From contig JBBSQL010000001.1 in the NCBI GenBank assembly GCA_038257845.1, positions 62,001 to 126,000 on the forward strand: 64,000 bases of DNA, in the 5' to 3' direction. This stretch comes from JAFDXJ01 sp038257845. Lineage in GTDB: Bacteria > Bacteroidota > Bacteroidia > Chitinophagales > Chitinophagaceae. The notes beneath the pieces are model-generated. The model saw only the letters and a program-made list of their open reading frames with translations. It ran no database searches and was not told where the DNA came from. The translations under genes were made by a program, and so were the position numbers. Position 1 is the first letter of the stretch; every line of letters begins with the position of its first letter. This document shows, piece by piece, positions 1 to 8,714 of the stretch.

Positions 1-2
1 TT

Positions 3-374
3 GGTGTGGATGTGATCGTTGGTTTCCCTGGAGAGACCGCTAAACATTTTATGGAAACAGTGGATTTCATCAATTCACTTGATGTTTCCTACTTGCATGT
101 GTTTACCTATTCTGAAAGAAATAATACAAAAGCTTTGGAAATTACACCGGTTGTGCCTGTGCATGAAAGAAACCGGCGCAATAAGTTGCTTCGTAATTTG
201 AGCTATGAAAAAATGGCAGTTTTCTCGAATAAATTTTCCGGCAATTCCCGCCCGGTTTTATTTGAATCACTACAAAAAAATGGTATGATGCAAGGCTATA
301 CAGACAACTATATCCGCGTGTCTGCTCCTTTCCGGAATGACTGGGAAAACCAGGTTATTTCCTGGAAGCTATGA
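3..374 (+). CDS. mtaB: tRNA threonylcarbamoyladenosine methylthiotransferase MtaB, C-terminal part (5' end outside the window)
   Basis: The reading frame is open from the window edge, so the gene is partial and lacks its start. The visible 123 codons begin with the GVDVIVGFPGE motif, typical of the end of the radical-SAM barrel in the MiaB/RimO/MtaB methylthiotransferases. The segment around residues 30-40 (HVFTYSERNNTKA) and the later VLFE segment, the start of a short TRAM-like tail, fit MtaB better than MiaB. The enzyme adds a methylthio group to t6A37 in tRNAs that read ANN codons. The iron-sulfur cysteines and the N-terminal domain lie upstream and cannot be checked. No terminator hairpin is obvious after the stop. 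Confidence 0.88.
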   Translation, partial: GVDVIVGFPGETAKHFMETVDFINSLDVSYLHVFTYSERNNTKALEITPVVPVHERNRRNKLLRNLSYEKMAVFSNKFSGNSRPVLFESLQKNGMMQGYTDNYIRVSAPFRNDWENQVISWKL

Positions 375-475
375 CGCACAACCTACATTCTTCCTAATTA
401 ATTAAATTAAATATATCTTTGTAATTGATTGATAATCAGCTATTATTTTAAATAATTATTTTTATGAAATTTAAA

Positions 476-506
476 TTGGAATTTCTTCAAATTCAATTTA
501 TTTTTG
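476..506 (+). promoter_or_regulatory. Candidate Bacteroidota promoter for the 615 gene
   Basis: ATTG (475-478) is followed 20 bases later by TATTTTTG (499-506), an exact match to the TAnnTTTG -7 element with a one-mismatch -33 element. It predicts a leader of roughly 100 bases. A second TAnnTTTG match (TATCTTTG, 414-421) lies further upstream. Confidence 0.5.
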
Positions 507-614
507 TACAAGTTGTTTTAAAAGATACCACAACCGCTACGACAACTTAAAAGCAGGTTGCCGGTCACATTTACTAATCCCAGCATTTATTATTGAATTT
601 TAAAATATTAGCCT

Positions 615-878
615 ATGTATTCGTATGCATTATTGGAGCCGGAATGTTTTTATCTAATCCGCGAAAATGAAAATAAAAAAATTAACCTGATCCAGGTAAA
701 ATTGATCACTGACCATTGTATGTACATTATTCATTATGGAAAGGCAATTACTTTACGCTGGCAAAAAAAAGAAGACTCGATTTTCGACATCATTGAATTA
801 TTGAGCGATGAAGCCGCCAAGCAATGGAAAGAAATCTATTACAGTGAAGATGCTTATTATGAAGAAGATGATGATTAA
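615..878 (+). CDS. Small hypothetical protein with acidic C-terminus
   Basis: An 87-residue protein that I do not recognise. It has no signal peptide or membrane segment. The first 60 residues look like a compact alternating beta fold (short hydrophobic strands around residues 3-15, 24-33 and 37-48), and the last 11 residues are almost all Tyr, Glu and Asp. A candidate promoter lies about 110 bases upstream and the next gene starts 44 bases after the stop, so it could be co-transcribed with the large glycosidase. Codon use and base composition match the neighbours. The call as a real gene rests on the open frame, the ATG start and the upstream promoter. Confidence 0.6.
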   Translation: MYSYALLEPECFYLIRENENKKINLIQVKLITDHCMYIIHYGKAITLRWQKKEDSIFDIIELLSDEAAKQWKEIYYSEDAYYEEDDD

Positions 879-922
879 GTCTATTCCATTTTACAGAAAA
901 GTTATACTTTCACCATAAAAAA

Positions 923-3900
923 ATGCGGCAACTATTTTCATGTACAAAGTATTTTATTTTCATCTTTATTACATTATTTATTAGCAATGTATTGGTTGCT
1001 CAAAACACCGATGGTAAAGTATTTTGGAAAGAATCTTTTGACTCCCCGCAATTGCCGGCAGGCTGGACCATTCCTGTTGTGGGGAAATGGGATCCGCAAT
1101 GGATCATTACAGATCAGCCATACCCCGGTTCATATAAGTACCAGCAACAAGCCCCGCCCATCGCTTCTGACAGCAGGGGTTTTCACCTGCAATTCCAGGC
1201 AGGTTATTTTACAGATGAAGATGTTGACAACTGGATAAAAAAGAAAAATTACCCGGATGGTTTTATTATTTCTCCGGCGATCAATTGCACAGGAAAATCT
1301 TCTGTGATTTTAAAATTTCAGCAAACTTTCAGGTGGTGGGATTATGGAAAAAGTGACAGTGCGGGCTTATTTGTAAGTGTGAGTACTGATAAAATTAACT
1401 GGCAGGATTTTGATGTCAGAAACCAGGTGAAAAGCGGCACAGATATGTTTACACCCATGGATGAAGAGATCAATATTTCAAAATGGGCAGCAAATAAACC
1501 AACAGTGTATATTCGCTTTTACTGGAAAGGCCTGATGGGTTGGTATTGGATGGTGGATGACATGAGTTTATCAGAAGGATTTTCAAAAGATATTGCACTC
1601 ACAAATCTTGTATCTCAAACTGAAAAGGGAAATATTTTTTCTTCAAAAGATTCATTGGTCATTGGTTTAAAAAACACAGGTACGGAAAAAATAAATAAAG
1701 ATGTGGAAGTTAAAGTGGCCATTGACAGCCTTCATTTTTTTACACAAAAAATAAAAATATCCAAAGAAAACCTATTGCCTGGTGATGAGCGTTTTATAAC
1801 TTTTGAAAATATTGATTTAAGTAAAATGCCGGCTCATCACCTGGACTTTTCTGCAATGATGACCGGCGATGAAAACCTGGCCAATAATAATTTACAAATA
1901 AATATTAATGCCGCAGAAACACAACTCGGCAAACTGGATGCATTTACTTCGGAAAAAAATGAAGCATTCATAAAATCCGGGGTTTCCGCTTTAAAGATTA
2001 TTTTTTATACACCGGCAATATTTCGAATTTGGTTGGCGCCTGGTGGAAAATTTGATGATCCGGCCGGAAATGATATTGTCGCAGCGTATCCTTCAAATCC
2101 GCCGCAGGTAAGTGTTTCTGACAATGGAACCTATTATAAAATGCAAACTGAAAAATGTGTTGTAAGAGTGTATAAAAATCCAATCCGTTTCGCTTTATAT
2201 GATGTATCCAATGAACATAAAATATTTGAAGAAATATCGCCATTGACATTTGGCGATCAAACAGTACAAACCATGCTGCGTGATCCCGATGAATATTTTT
2301 ATGGAGGCGGCATGCAAAACGGCTATTTTTCGCACCGCGGAAAAACTATTTTAATTGAAAAAGGTGGCGGCTGGGATGATGGTGGCAGATCTAATCCGGC
2401 ACCATTTTATATGAGTACAAATGGCTATGGCGTTTTCAGAAATACGTTTGATGCGGGGAAATATGCATTTACAGATACATTGAAATTTGAGCATGCCGAA
2501 AACCGTTTTGATGCATATTATTTTTATGGGCCATCGTTGAAAGAAATTTTGAATGATTATACATTAATAACAGGCCGTCCATTTTTAATGCCGAGATGGG
2601 CATTAAGTTTAGGAGATGCCAATTGTTATAATAAACTTGATCGTCAAAAACAGCCACAAACCACGCCGGCAGTAATTTCTACGGTTGCTGATCAGTATAT
2701 TAAATACAATTTTCCACGCGGCTGGATATTACCGAATGATGGTTATGGTTGTGGCTACACCAAATTGGATTCTGTTGTAAAAGAACTTGCAAAGAGAGGA
2801 TTTAAAACAGGTTTATGGACAGAAAATGGTTTGGATAAAATTGCTACGGAAGTGGGAGAATATGGAACAAGACTTTGCAAATTAGATGTGGCCTGGGTTG
2901 GGCCTGGTTATCGATATGCTTTGAATGCCTGTAAAGCAGCATATAACGGAATTGAGAATAATAGTAATGCCCGTGGCTATGTTTGGAGCGTAATGGGTTG
3001 GGCTGGAACGCAACGCTATTCCACTATTTGGAGTGGTGATCAGAGTGGGAATTGGGAATATATTCGTTTTCATATTCCAACAATTATTGGTGCAGGGCTT
3101 TCTGGTTTTAATGCAGCGACCGGTGATGTGGATGGAATTTTTGGAGGTAGTGATTCCACCTATACACGCGATCTTCAGTGGAAATGTTTTACACCTGTTT
3201 TTATGGTGATGAGTGGGTGGGCAAAAAAAGATAAGCAACCATATATTTCGGATGAACCATTCAGAAGTATCAATAGAAAATACCTTGATTTAAAAATGCG
3301 ACTCACACCTTACATGTACACCTTATCTGAAAAAGCGCATGAAACGGGCGTTCCGGCTTCGCGTGCTATGGTGTTAGAATTTCCTGAAGATCCGGTTACA
3401 TGGGGCACACAAACACAATATCAATTCATGAATGGAGAATGGTTATTGGTTGCGCCAGTTTATAAAAGCGAGGGAAAGCGGGACAGTATCTATTTGCCTG
3501 AAGGCAAATGGTTTGATTACTGGAATGGAAAAATGTATGAAGGCAAACAATGGTTAAATAATTTTGCAGCACCACTTGAAAAGTTACCGGTATTTGTAAA
3601 AAATGGTGCAATACTTCCCATGTATCCTTTGATGAATTATGATGGAGAAAGAAAAGCTGATACGCTGACGCTGGAAATTTATCCTAATAAAAAATCCAGC
3701 TTTGAATTGTATGAAGATGATGGAATTACGCGGGAACACAGCTATGGTGCTTATGCAAAAACGCTCATTGAAGTGAATGCGGAAAAAAATATTTCTGTCA
3801 CTATAAATGCTGCAACCGGAAGTTATACGGGCATGTATAGTAAAAGAGTGTATGTGCTGGAAATGCATACTTCAAATCCGGCGGGCGTAAATTTGAATGG

Positions 3901-4054
3901 TATGCAAATAAAAAAATACCAGAATATAGATGCCTTTGATAATGCAACTATACCCGGATATTTTTATGATAGTCAAAAGAATGGTGGAACATTGTACATT
4001 ATAACTCCATTCTTATCCACGGGAAAGAAACAAATGATGGAAGTTTTATTTTAA
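923..4054 (+). CDS. Secreted glycoside hydrolase family 31 protein with adhesin-like N-terminal domains
   Basis: A 1043-residue protein with a signal peptide (about residues 1-26, hydrophobic core followed by VLVAQ). Residues about 30-215 resemble the choice-of-anchor J/MAM-like beta-sandwich (FDSP...LPAGW opening, paired Trp/Asp motifs). Residues about 220-335 look like a CARDB-type Ig domain. The rest is a GH31 catalytic unit: the N-terminal sandwich from about 350, a TIM barrel from about 560 with the KLD motif (likely nucleophile Asp655) and WSGDQ (likely acid/base Asp706), then C-terminal beta domains. GH31 enzymes are retaining alpha-glycosidases (alpha-glucosidase, alpha-xylosidase, alpha-galactosidase and related). 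The substrate cannot be read from the sequence. There is no T9SS C-terminal domain, so it is probably periplasmic or surface-held by other means. It is not in a SusCD locus. Confidence 0.85.
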   Translation: MRQLFSCTKYFIFIFITLFISNVLVAQNTDGKVFWKESFDSPQLPAGWTIPVVGKWDPQWIITDQPYPGSYKYQQQAPPIASDSRGFHLQFQAGYFTDEDVDNWIKKKNYPDGFIISPAINCTGKSSVILKFQQTFRWWDYGKSDSAGLFVSVSTDKINWQDFDVRNQVKSGTDMFTPMDEEINISKWAANKPTVYIRFYWKGLMGWYWMVDDMSLSEGFSKDIALTNLVSQTEKGNIFSSKDSLVIGLKNTGTEKINKDVEVKVAIDSLHFFTQKIKISKENLLPGDERFITFENIDLSKMPAHHLDFSAMMTGDENLANNNLQININAAETQLGKLDAFTSEKNEAFIKSGVSALKIIFYTPAIFRIWLAPGGKFDDPAGNDIVAAYPSNPPQVSVSDNGTYYKMQTEKCVVRVYKNPIRFALYDVSNEHKIFEEISPLTFGDQTVQTMLRDPDEYFYGGGMQNGYFSHRGKTILIEKGGGWDDGGRSNPAPFYMSTNGYGVFRNTFDAGKYAFTDTLKFEHAENRFDAYYFYGPSLKEILNDYTLITGRPFLMPRWALSLGDANCYNKLDRQKQPQTTPAVISTVADQYIKYNFPRGWILPNDGYGCGYTKLDSVVKELAKRGFKTGLWTENGLDKIATEVGEYGTRLCKLDVAWVGPGYRYALNACKAAYNGIENNSNARGYVWSVMGWAGTQRYSTIWSGDQSGNWEYIRFHIPTIIGAGLSGFNAATGDVDGIFGGSDSTYTRDLQWKCFTPVFMVMSGWAKKDKQPYISDEPFRSINRKYLDLKMRLTPYMYTLSEKAHETGVPASRAMVLEFPEDPVTWGTQTQYQFMNGEWLLVAPVYKSEGKRDSIYLPEGKWFDYWNGKMYEGKQWLNNFAAPLEKLPVFVKNGAILPMYPLMNYDGERKADTLTLEIYPNKKSSFELYEDDGITREHSYGAYAKTLIEVNAEKNISVTINAATGSYTGMYSKRVYVLEMHTSNPAGVNLNGMQIKKYQNIDAFDNATIPGYFYDSQKNGGTLYIITPFLSTGKKQMMEVLF

Positions 4055-4072
4055 ACAAATTAATCATTAAAT

Positions 4073-4489
4073 ATGTGGTGGATATTTGCTTTACTTTCAG
4101 CAGTATTTGCGGCACTTACGGCCATTTTTGCAAAAGTGGGAATCAAAGGTGTTGACACGGATCTTGCAACCGCAATACGCACTGTTGTGATTTTGATACT
4201 TGCCTGGGGAATTGCTTTTTTCCGTGGAGGTACAAGTACGATGCAAACCTTGACGAAGCAGAATATTATTTTCTTATGTTTATCAGGTGTCGCCACAGGT
4301 TTATCCTGGATATTTTATTTTAAAGCCTTGCAGTTGGGAAAAGTTTCGCAGGTAGCACCTGTTGATAAATTAAGTGTAGCGATCGCCATTATTTTATCCG
4401 TCATTTTTTTGGGAGAAAAAATTTCCACACAGGGCATGATTGGAGCCGGGTTGATTATTGCGGGTACACTGGTTTTGATTAATAGTTGA
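4073..4489 (+). CDS. Half-size EamA family transporter
   Basis: A 138-residue membrane protein with four to five hydrophobic helices (about residues 3-22, 33-50, 66-84, 96-114 and 119-136). The N-terminus (ALLSAVFAALTAIFAKVGI) and the glycine-rich final helix are typical of one EamA/DMT repeat, about half the length of the usual ten-helix transporters. Such single-repeat members are expected to work as dimers, as in the small multidrug resistance relatives; the substrate is unknown. It starts 18 bases after the GH31 gene, so the two are probably one transcript. It is complete at both ends: a natural half-size protein rather than a truncation. Confidence 0.85.
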   Translation: MWWIFALLSAVFAALTAIFAKVGIKGVDTDLATAIRTVVILILAWGIAFFRGGTSTMQTLTKQNIIFLCLSGVATGLSWIFYFKALQLGKVSQVAPVDKLSVAIAIILSVIFLGEKISTQGMIGAGLIIAGTLVLINS

Positions 4490-4570
4490 TGATAATTTTG
4501 GATAAAAAATGATTCAAAAAAGTTGCTTATAAAAGTCCTGTAAAAAGAATTATAAAAGGAGAAGAAAAAG

Positions 4571-4645
4571 TGGGAGTTCGCGGGTTCGAACCGCGGACCC
4601 TCTGCTTGTAAGGCAGATGCTCTAAACCAACTGAGCTAAACTCCC
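4571..4645 (-). tRNA. tRNA-Val (anticodon TAC)
   Basis: Read on the minus strand, the 75 bases fold as a standard cloverleaf. The 7-bp acceptor stem GGGAGTT/AACTCCC is followed by a D-arm with AGCTCAG, an anticodon stem TCTGC/GCAGA with loop CTTACAA (anticodon TAC), and a T-arm with GGTTCGAACC. The discriminator base is A. The CCA end is not encoded, since the next bases are CTT, so it must be added by CCA transferase. The gene stands alone and is not flanked by an integrase or attachment-site duplication. Confidence 0.96.
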
Positions 4646-5135
4646 ATTTTTAAAGAGTGCAAATATATGGGAGAACAATTTTATGACAAATATTATTTTG
4701 AATATTTTTGAATTATAAAAAACCTGCTTAAAAAATTGATCTTTTTGAAGCGAGAATTCCTGGATTCATATTTTCCTCCGAAGCTTTGCAAATAGAGAAA
4801 AGTATATAATAAAAAGCCTGGTCAAAATTATAACATGGAACAAAACTGATATTTCATATCATGTGCCAATCATAAAATTTCTTTAATAGGGTTGGCCGGC
4901 ATAACCATGCTGCGTTCAAATGCCTGTGTATAATCAGACTTCATTATTAAATTTTCTTTCATAGTATTCATGGAATAGATTTCTCCGGAGAAATGAAATG
5001 CACTTTTTCAAATATACCTGTTTACAAAGCATCTGTAATTGAAAAAGAAAGTTATCTTTAATTTCTTAACATGGGTTTTTACGATTTTACCAGAGTCGCA
5101 ATAAAAACCAAGCAAACCAAAATACATACACAACC
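4646..5135. other. Intergenic stretch between tRNA-Val and the 5136 gene
   Basis: About 490 AT-rich bases without a convincing gene. The only coding-like item is a 33-codon minus-strand frame at 4870-4971, listed separately. No strong hairpin with a T-run and no exact paired TTTG/TAnnTTTG promoter was seen; TATCTTTA at 5053-5060 is a near match to the -7 element for the 5136 gene. Confidence 0.5.
4870..4971 (-). pseudogene. Possible small ORF or N-terminal gene remnant
   Basis: On the minus strand an ATG-started frame of 33 codons runs to a TGA. Its composition is protein-like (Met-rich start, then KSDYTQAFERSMVMPANP), unlike the low-complexity product expected from random AT-rich sequence. 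It may be the N-terminal stub of a lost gene or a genuine small protein. I do not recognise the family with confidence; the opening faintly resembles the first strand of SRPBCC/AHSA1-type proteins. No coding continuation was found after the stop in the other frames. Confidence 0.25.
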
Positions 5136-6122
5136 ATGAAAATTGCAACAACATTTGGTATACTACTTTTCTCTGTTTCAGCATTCGCCCAGGATTGTAC
5201 CAAAGAATTATTATTACAAAAGCCAGGCACCTGGAAAGCCGGCCCACAAGGCTCAATTGCAAATGTAACTGCAGAAGATCTTTCAAAAGAAAAATTAGTA
5301 ATAGCAAGTATTCACAAATTGGTATCATCCAATTATTCTCCCAAAGGATGCCAGGTTTCGTACAGCACCGTATATGGAAAGTATATAACTCCTGGTCAGA
5401 CATGGGTGTCAGATCCTTACTATTATTCAATGTATATCCTTCGGTATTTATGTGACCCTGCCAGCACTGACAAATCAAAATATTATACAGACCACTCCAC
5501 TCCCACAAAGGTTAATATAGCAGCTAATACCATCTTTTCATTAAATACACTTTATGCCGCTGACATTGCCCCGGATGATCTGAGAGGCTATTTGAAATTG
5601 AATAAGCGCCCCGAAAAAAAAGATGGTGTTTATTTTATGGGCGAAGACATAGTTGGAGACTACGGTATGCCCTCTGAAATAAAAGAATACAGGTGGCTGG
5701 TCACTTATAACGATACCCTCCCTTTTGCATATCTCAGCCGTAAAGAATATTTATTGATTCAAAAGAAAAGGCTGGAACAATCATTAAAAGACAACCCGGG
5801 CGAAAAAGATTTTACCAATAAGTATATCAGTAATATAAATGAGTTTTTAAAAAAGGATGAAAAAGAATTGAATGAACCAGCCATTTGTATGTGGAATGAT
5901 GAAGAACAATTTGAAAAATTTGTAGAAGAGGGAACGAAAGGTTCTTTCCTTGCAATTAAGCCAAACCTGGATTATTATCATAAAAAACTTCCCAAATCAT
6001 CTCCGCAGTTTTTTACAGTAGTATATAAGATATCAAATGGAGATGCAGTTTTTGAAGAGAATATGGCAGCAATCAAAAAAGCTGTTGACTTTTCAATACT
6101 TAGAAATATGTTGGGCAAATAA
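5136..6122 (+). CDS. Hypothetical secreted protein
   Basis: A 328-residue protein with a clear signal peptide (residues 1-18, ending SAFAQD). I do not recognise a family. The mature part is rich in Tyr, Lys and Asp and has three Cys in the first half (about residues 21, 72 and 107) that could form a disulfide in the periplasm. The C-terminal half (residues 200-250) is strongly charged and probably helical. It lacks a lipobox and a T9SS C-terminal signal, so periplasmic location is the simplest inference. The gene is monocistronic: the upstream gap is long and the next gene is convergent. The opposite-strand frame here is a shadow, because the signal peptide is on the plus strand. Confidence 0.7.
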   Translation: MKIATTFGILLFSVSAFAQDCTKELLLQKPGTWKAGPQGSIANVTAEDLSKEKLVIASIHKLVSSNYSPKGCQVSYSTVYGKYITPGQTWVSDPYYYSMYILRYLCDPASTDKSKYYTDHSTPTKVNIAANTIFSLNTLYAADIAPDDLRGYLKLNKRPEKKDGVYFMGEDIVGDYGMPSEIKEYRWLVTYNDTLPFAYLSRKEYLLIQKKRLEQSLKDNPGEKDFTNKYISNINEFLKKDEKELNEPAICMWNDEEQFEKFVEEGTKGSFLAIKPNLDYYHKKLPKSSPQFFTVVYKISNGDAVFEENMAAIKKAVDFSILRNMLGK

Positions 6123-6297
6123 TCATTTCAAAGAAGGGTTGAATAAAGTTAAAAATATCCTCTTATAGTAGTTACTTTGGGTTGTTCAACAGTGGAGCCA
6201 TAATTCATTTTGACTTGTTGAAAATATATATGGAATTTAATTGAATGATTCATTTTAAAACCCTTATGCTGTTGGAAACTCAAAAAATTTCTTCTGG

Positions 6298-6936
6298 TTA
6301 TACTGCAAGTAAAATAGCTACATAATGGCAAATAGCCGCAGTTAGCACAAAGAAATGCCAGACCGCATGATTATAAGGATATTTATCCCATAAATAAAAA
6401 ATAACGCCAAGAAGATAAAGAGCGCCGCCAATAAGAATCATCGTCATTACATCACCGGGAATATGGGTGAAGAATGTACTTCCCCCGACTGCCAGGATAC
6501 ATCCCATAGCTACATAAACAATTGTTGAAATAATATTCCATTTACCGGTAAAAAAAATTTTGAAAACAATTCCCAATGCAGTTAGGCTCCACAAGACGAT
6601 CAGCAACGTAATGCCAAAAGTATTATTCATATAAATTAATAAAAATGGCGTGTAGGTACCGGCTATCAAAAAATAGATACTGATGTGATCAAGGATCTCA
6701 AATACCCGTTTTGCCTGTACATGTTGAAAACCATGATAGAGTGTGGAAAAAGTAAAGAGTTGTAAAAAACAAAACCCGTAAATAGCAGCTCCAATAACGC
6801 CTGGTGTATTATTACTTTTTATGGCAAAAGCAATCAAAATAGGAATACTTACAATACCAAAAATAATTCCAAAGCCGTGTATGATACTGTTTATAAGTTC
6901 CTGTTGAATTTTTATATCACGTTGAGCGGGTTGCAT
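6298..6936 (-). CDS. trhA: PAQR family membrane protein (hemolysin III / TrhA type)
   Basis: A seven-helix membrane protein of the PAQR (progestin and adipoQ receptor)/hemolysin III family, whose bacterial members affect membrane lipid homeostasis. The family's metal-site residues are present: Ser and His in the STLYHGFQH segment, Asp-His followed by AGTYTPF, and the C-terminal HAVWHFFV with His residues. The frame is open to a TTG at 7014, but the extra 26 residues are unlike the family, so I use the ATG at 6936, which gives 212 residues, the usual length. It is convergent with the 5136 gene. The older name hemolysin is not evidence of a toxin role. Confidence 0.88.
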   Translation of the reverse strand: MQPAQRDIKIQQELINSIIHGFGIIFGIVSIPILIAFAIKSNNTPGVIGAAIYGFCFLQLFTFSTLYHGFQHVQAKRVFEILDHISIYFLIAGTYTPFLLIYMNNTFGITLLIVLWSLTALGIVFKIFFTGKWNIISTIVYVAMGCILAVGGSTFFTHIPGDVMTMILIGGALYLLGVIFYLWDKYPYNHAVWHFFVLTAAICHYVAILLAV

Positions 6937-7201
6937 ACATATATATTGAAAGATTGGATTGCCTTTTGATTTTTTCCAAAGTTGTATAATTTTATCAATG
7001 AATTCACAGCACAAAATCTACCGGATTTTTCGGAAAAAACCTTAACAACATTTGTAACCAAATGCAGAAAGATAATGGTGCGCCAAACACGGATTCACTT
7101 GCTAAATTTATTGTTCAATACCTTGATACAATAAAGAGAAAAGAATAAGCAATGTTTCCACTTTTTTGCTCATTGCACAAACCTGTTAGCTCAAAGTTAT
7201 T

Positions 7202-8236
7202 CTATTTATTTGCCAGAATTTTATCAACAATCTCATCCAGCATGGCTTTATTTTTATCTACAAACCATAATCCCGCTTGTTTTAAATTCTCCAAATTTTC
7301 CATGGATGCCAGGTCCATTTCAGAACAGGCTTCGCGCAATGATGGTTCCAGCCGGTAATAATTATTCTTGCTCTCATCATCCAGGGTTTTATACATCTGC
7401 CTCAACTGGTAATCTACTGTCTCCGCATTACCCGACATTAAAATATCCAAAATGGGTTGCAGCCATTCCAATTCTCCTGCATCTTTGAAATCTTTATAAC
7501 GGTATGGTTTTTTTACAGTACCAGTTCCCACTGAGACAAACATCATATCTTTTGCAGAGGGTCTGTCAGGTTTTAAAGGATCCTGCAACAGGGATGAAAA
7601 AAGTAATTTCCTGGCTTCTGCATAAGCACAAAGTGCCGGGTTATTTGCAAAAACACCGCCATCTACTAAAGAAAAACTTTGTCCTGCAATAGATTTAATA
7701 CATGCCGGTTCAAAATAAGTGGGCGCAGCAGAAGTAGCTCTTGCAACATCTTTTACTTTAAAATTATATAGTGGATCTTTCGCTTCTGCGCTGTTGAAAA
7801 AATACGCATTTCTTGCTGTGATCTCATAAGAAGTAATCAGGCAGGGTTTTATAAAAGAATCCAGTGTCGTTTCCTGGAATAAATTGTATATATTCTTTTC
7901 CAGTTCTTCGGCGCTGTATTTTTCATCCAGCATACCAAAACCGGAAAATATTTTTTTGAAAGCATTCCTTCGGAAAATCTCACCTCCATCTTTTAAATAT
8001 AAATTCACCGCATCATCCGCTCCATATCTCGCCGTATTATTATTTCCCCGCATCAGGTAAGCACACGCAAGTATGCCACCGGTACTGGTGCCGGCGATGA
8101 AGTCAAAATAATCCCCGATTTTGAGATTACTGTTGTCTTTTGTTTGGAGTTTATTTTCCAGGTAACTTAAAATCACGCCCGGAATTACGCCACGAATACC
8201 ACCGCCATCGAGTGAAAGAATCCTGATTTTTTTCAT
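7202..8236 (-). CDS. Patatin-like phospholipase
   Basis: A 344-residue cytoplasmic patatin-type lipid acyl hydrolase. The oxyanion motif GGGIRG is at residues 11-16, the nucleophile elbow is GTSTGG with Ser51, and the second dyad residue is Asp192 in DGG. The spacing and length match the family. There is no signal peptide, so it differs from the secreted bacterial patatin toxins. Patatins also serve as CBASS effectors, but no nucleotide cyclase, Cap2 or Cap3 gene lies nearby, so a housekeeping lipase role is more likely. It is transcribed alone, divergent from clpS with a 146-base gap. Confidence 0.9.
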   Translation of the reverse strand: MKKIRILSLDGGGIRGVIPGVILSYLENKLQTKDNSNLKIGDYFDFIAGTSTGGILACAYLMRGNNNTARYGADDAVNLYLKDGGEIFRRNAFKKIFSGFGMLDEKYSAEELEKNIYNLFQETTLDSFIKPCLITSYEITARNAYFFNSAEAKDPLYNFKVKDVARATSAAPTYFEPACIKSIAGQSFSLVDGGVFANNPALCAYAEARKLLFSSLLQDPLKPDRPSAKDMMFVSVGTGTVKKPYRYKDFKDAGELEWLQPILDILMSGNAETVDYQLRQMYKTLDDESKNNYYRLEPSLREACSEMDLASMENLENLKQAGLWFVDKNKAMLDEIVDKILANK

Positions 8237-8368
8237 AATGAGTATATTTAATATTTAAAAAATTACGGGCAATTATTTTGTTTAAAAAGTAAGGAAGCCT
8301 TTAAAATAGCATAATTTTTGATTAATTCAAACTTTTAAGTTGTATCATTTCGTTTGCAATTTATTTTT

Positions 8369-8376
8369 TATTTTTG
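8369..8376 (+). promoter_or_regulatory. -7 element close to the clpS start
   Basis: TATTTTTG is an exact TAnnTTTG match ending only six bases before the clpS ATG. No well-spaced TTTG is found upstream, so recognition might need an activator. If used, the mRNA would be leaderless or nearly so. Confidence 0.4.
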
Positions 8377-8382
8377 TAATGC

Positions 8383-8694
8383 ATGAATAATGATTTCTTA
8401 AATACTTTAGCTAAGCCATTTGAAAGTGTGGAAGTTGATACGCTCACCGATATTCAAACACCTTACCAGCTTATTGTCTGGAATGATGACATCAATACTT
8501 TTGAATGGGTGATTGAAACCCTGATAAAAGTATGCAGTCACTCGCCCGAACAAGCAGAACAAAGTGCCATGATTGTTCATTTTAAAGGTAAATGTGCCGT
8601 CAAAAATGGGGCGTATGATTTTCTGAAACCTATGTGTGAAGCCATTACTGACAGGGGCATTGGCGCTACAATCGAGAGCCTTGTTGAGTATTAA
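8383..8694 (+). CDS. clpS: ATP-dependent Clp protease adaptor ClpS
   Basis: A 103-residue protein with the ClpS core from about residue 25: YQLIVWNDDINTFEWV (the family's NDD..T..FV motif), then helices carrying the MIVHFKGKC and GATIE segments. ClpS binds N-degron substrates (Leu, Phe, Tyr, Trp at the N-terminus) and hands them to ClpAP or ClpCP. It ends 20 bases before aat, which makes such N-degrons, so the two form a functional operon. The His in the MIVH segment that contacts the N-degron alpha-amino group in the family is present. Confidence 0.95.
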   Translation: MNNDFLNTLAKPFESVEVDTLTDIQTPYQLIVWNDDINTFEWVIETLIKVCSHSPEQAEQSAMIVHFKGKCAVKNGAYDFLKPMCEAITDRGIGATIESLVEY

Positions 8695-8714
8695 AACTTA
8701 TCCCCTGCCCTTAC

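Noticed and set aside
4571..4645. tRNA-Val as an attachment site for an integrated element
   Set aside because: There is no integrase, no repeated 3' tRNA end and no prophage gene nearby.
5008..5508. 166-codon open frame on the minus strand
   Set aside because: It overlaps the N-terminal half of the plus-strand gene with a clear signal peptide, and has no family features.
7202..8236. Patatin as an anti-phage (CBASS) effector
   Set aside because: No cyclase, Cap2/Cap3 or other defence gene lies beside it; the neighbours are housekeeping genes.
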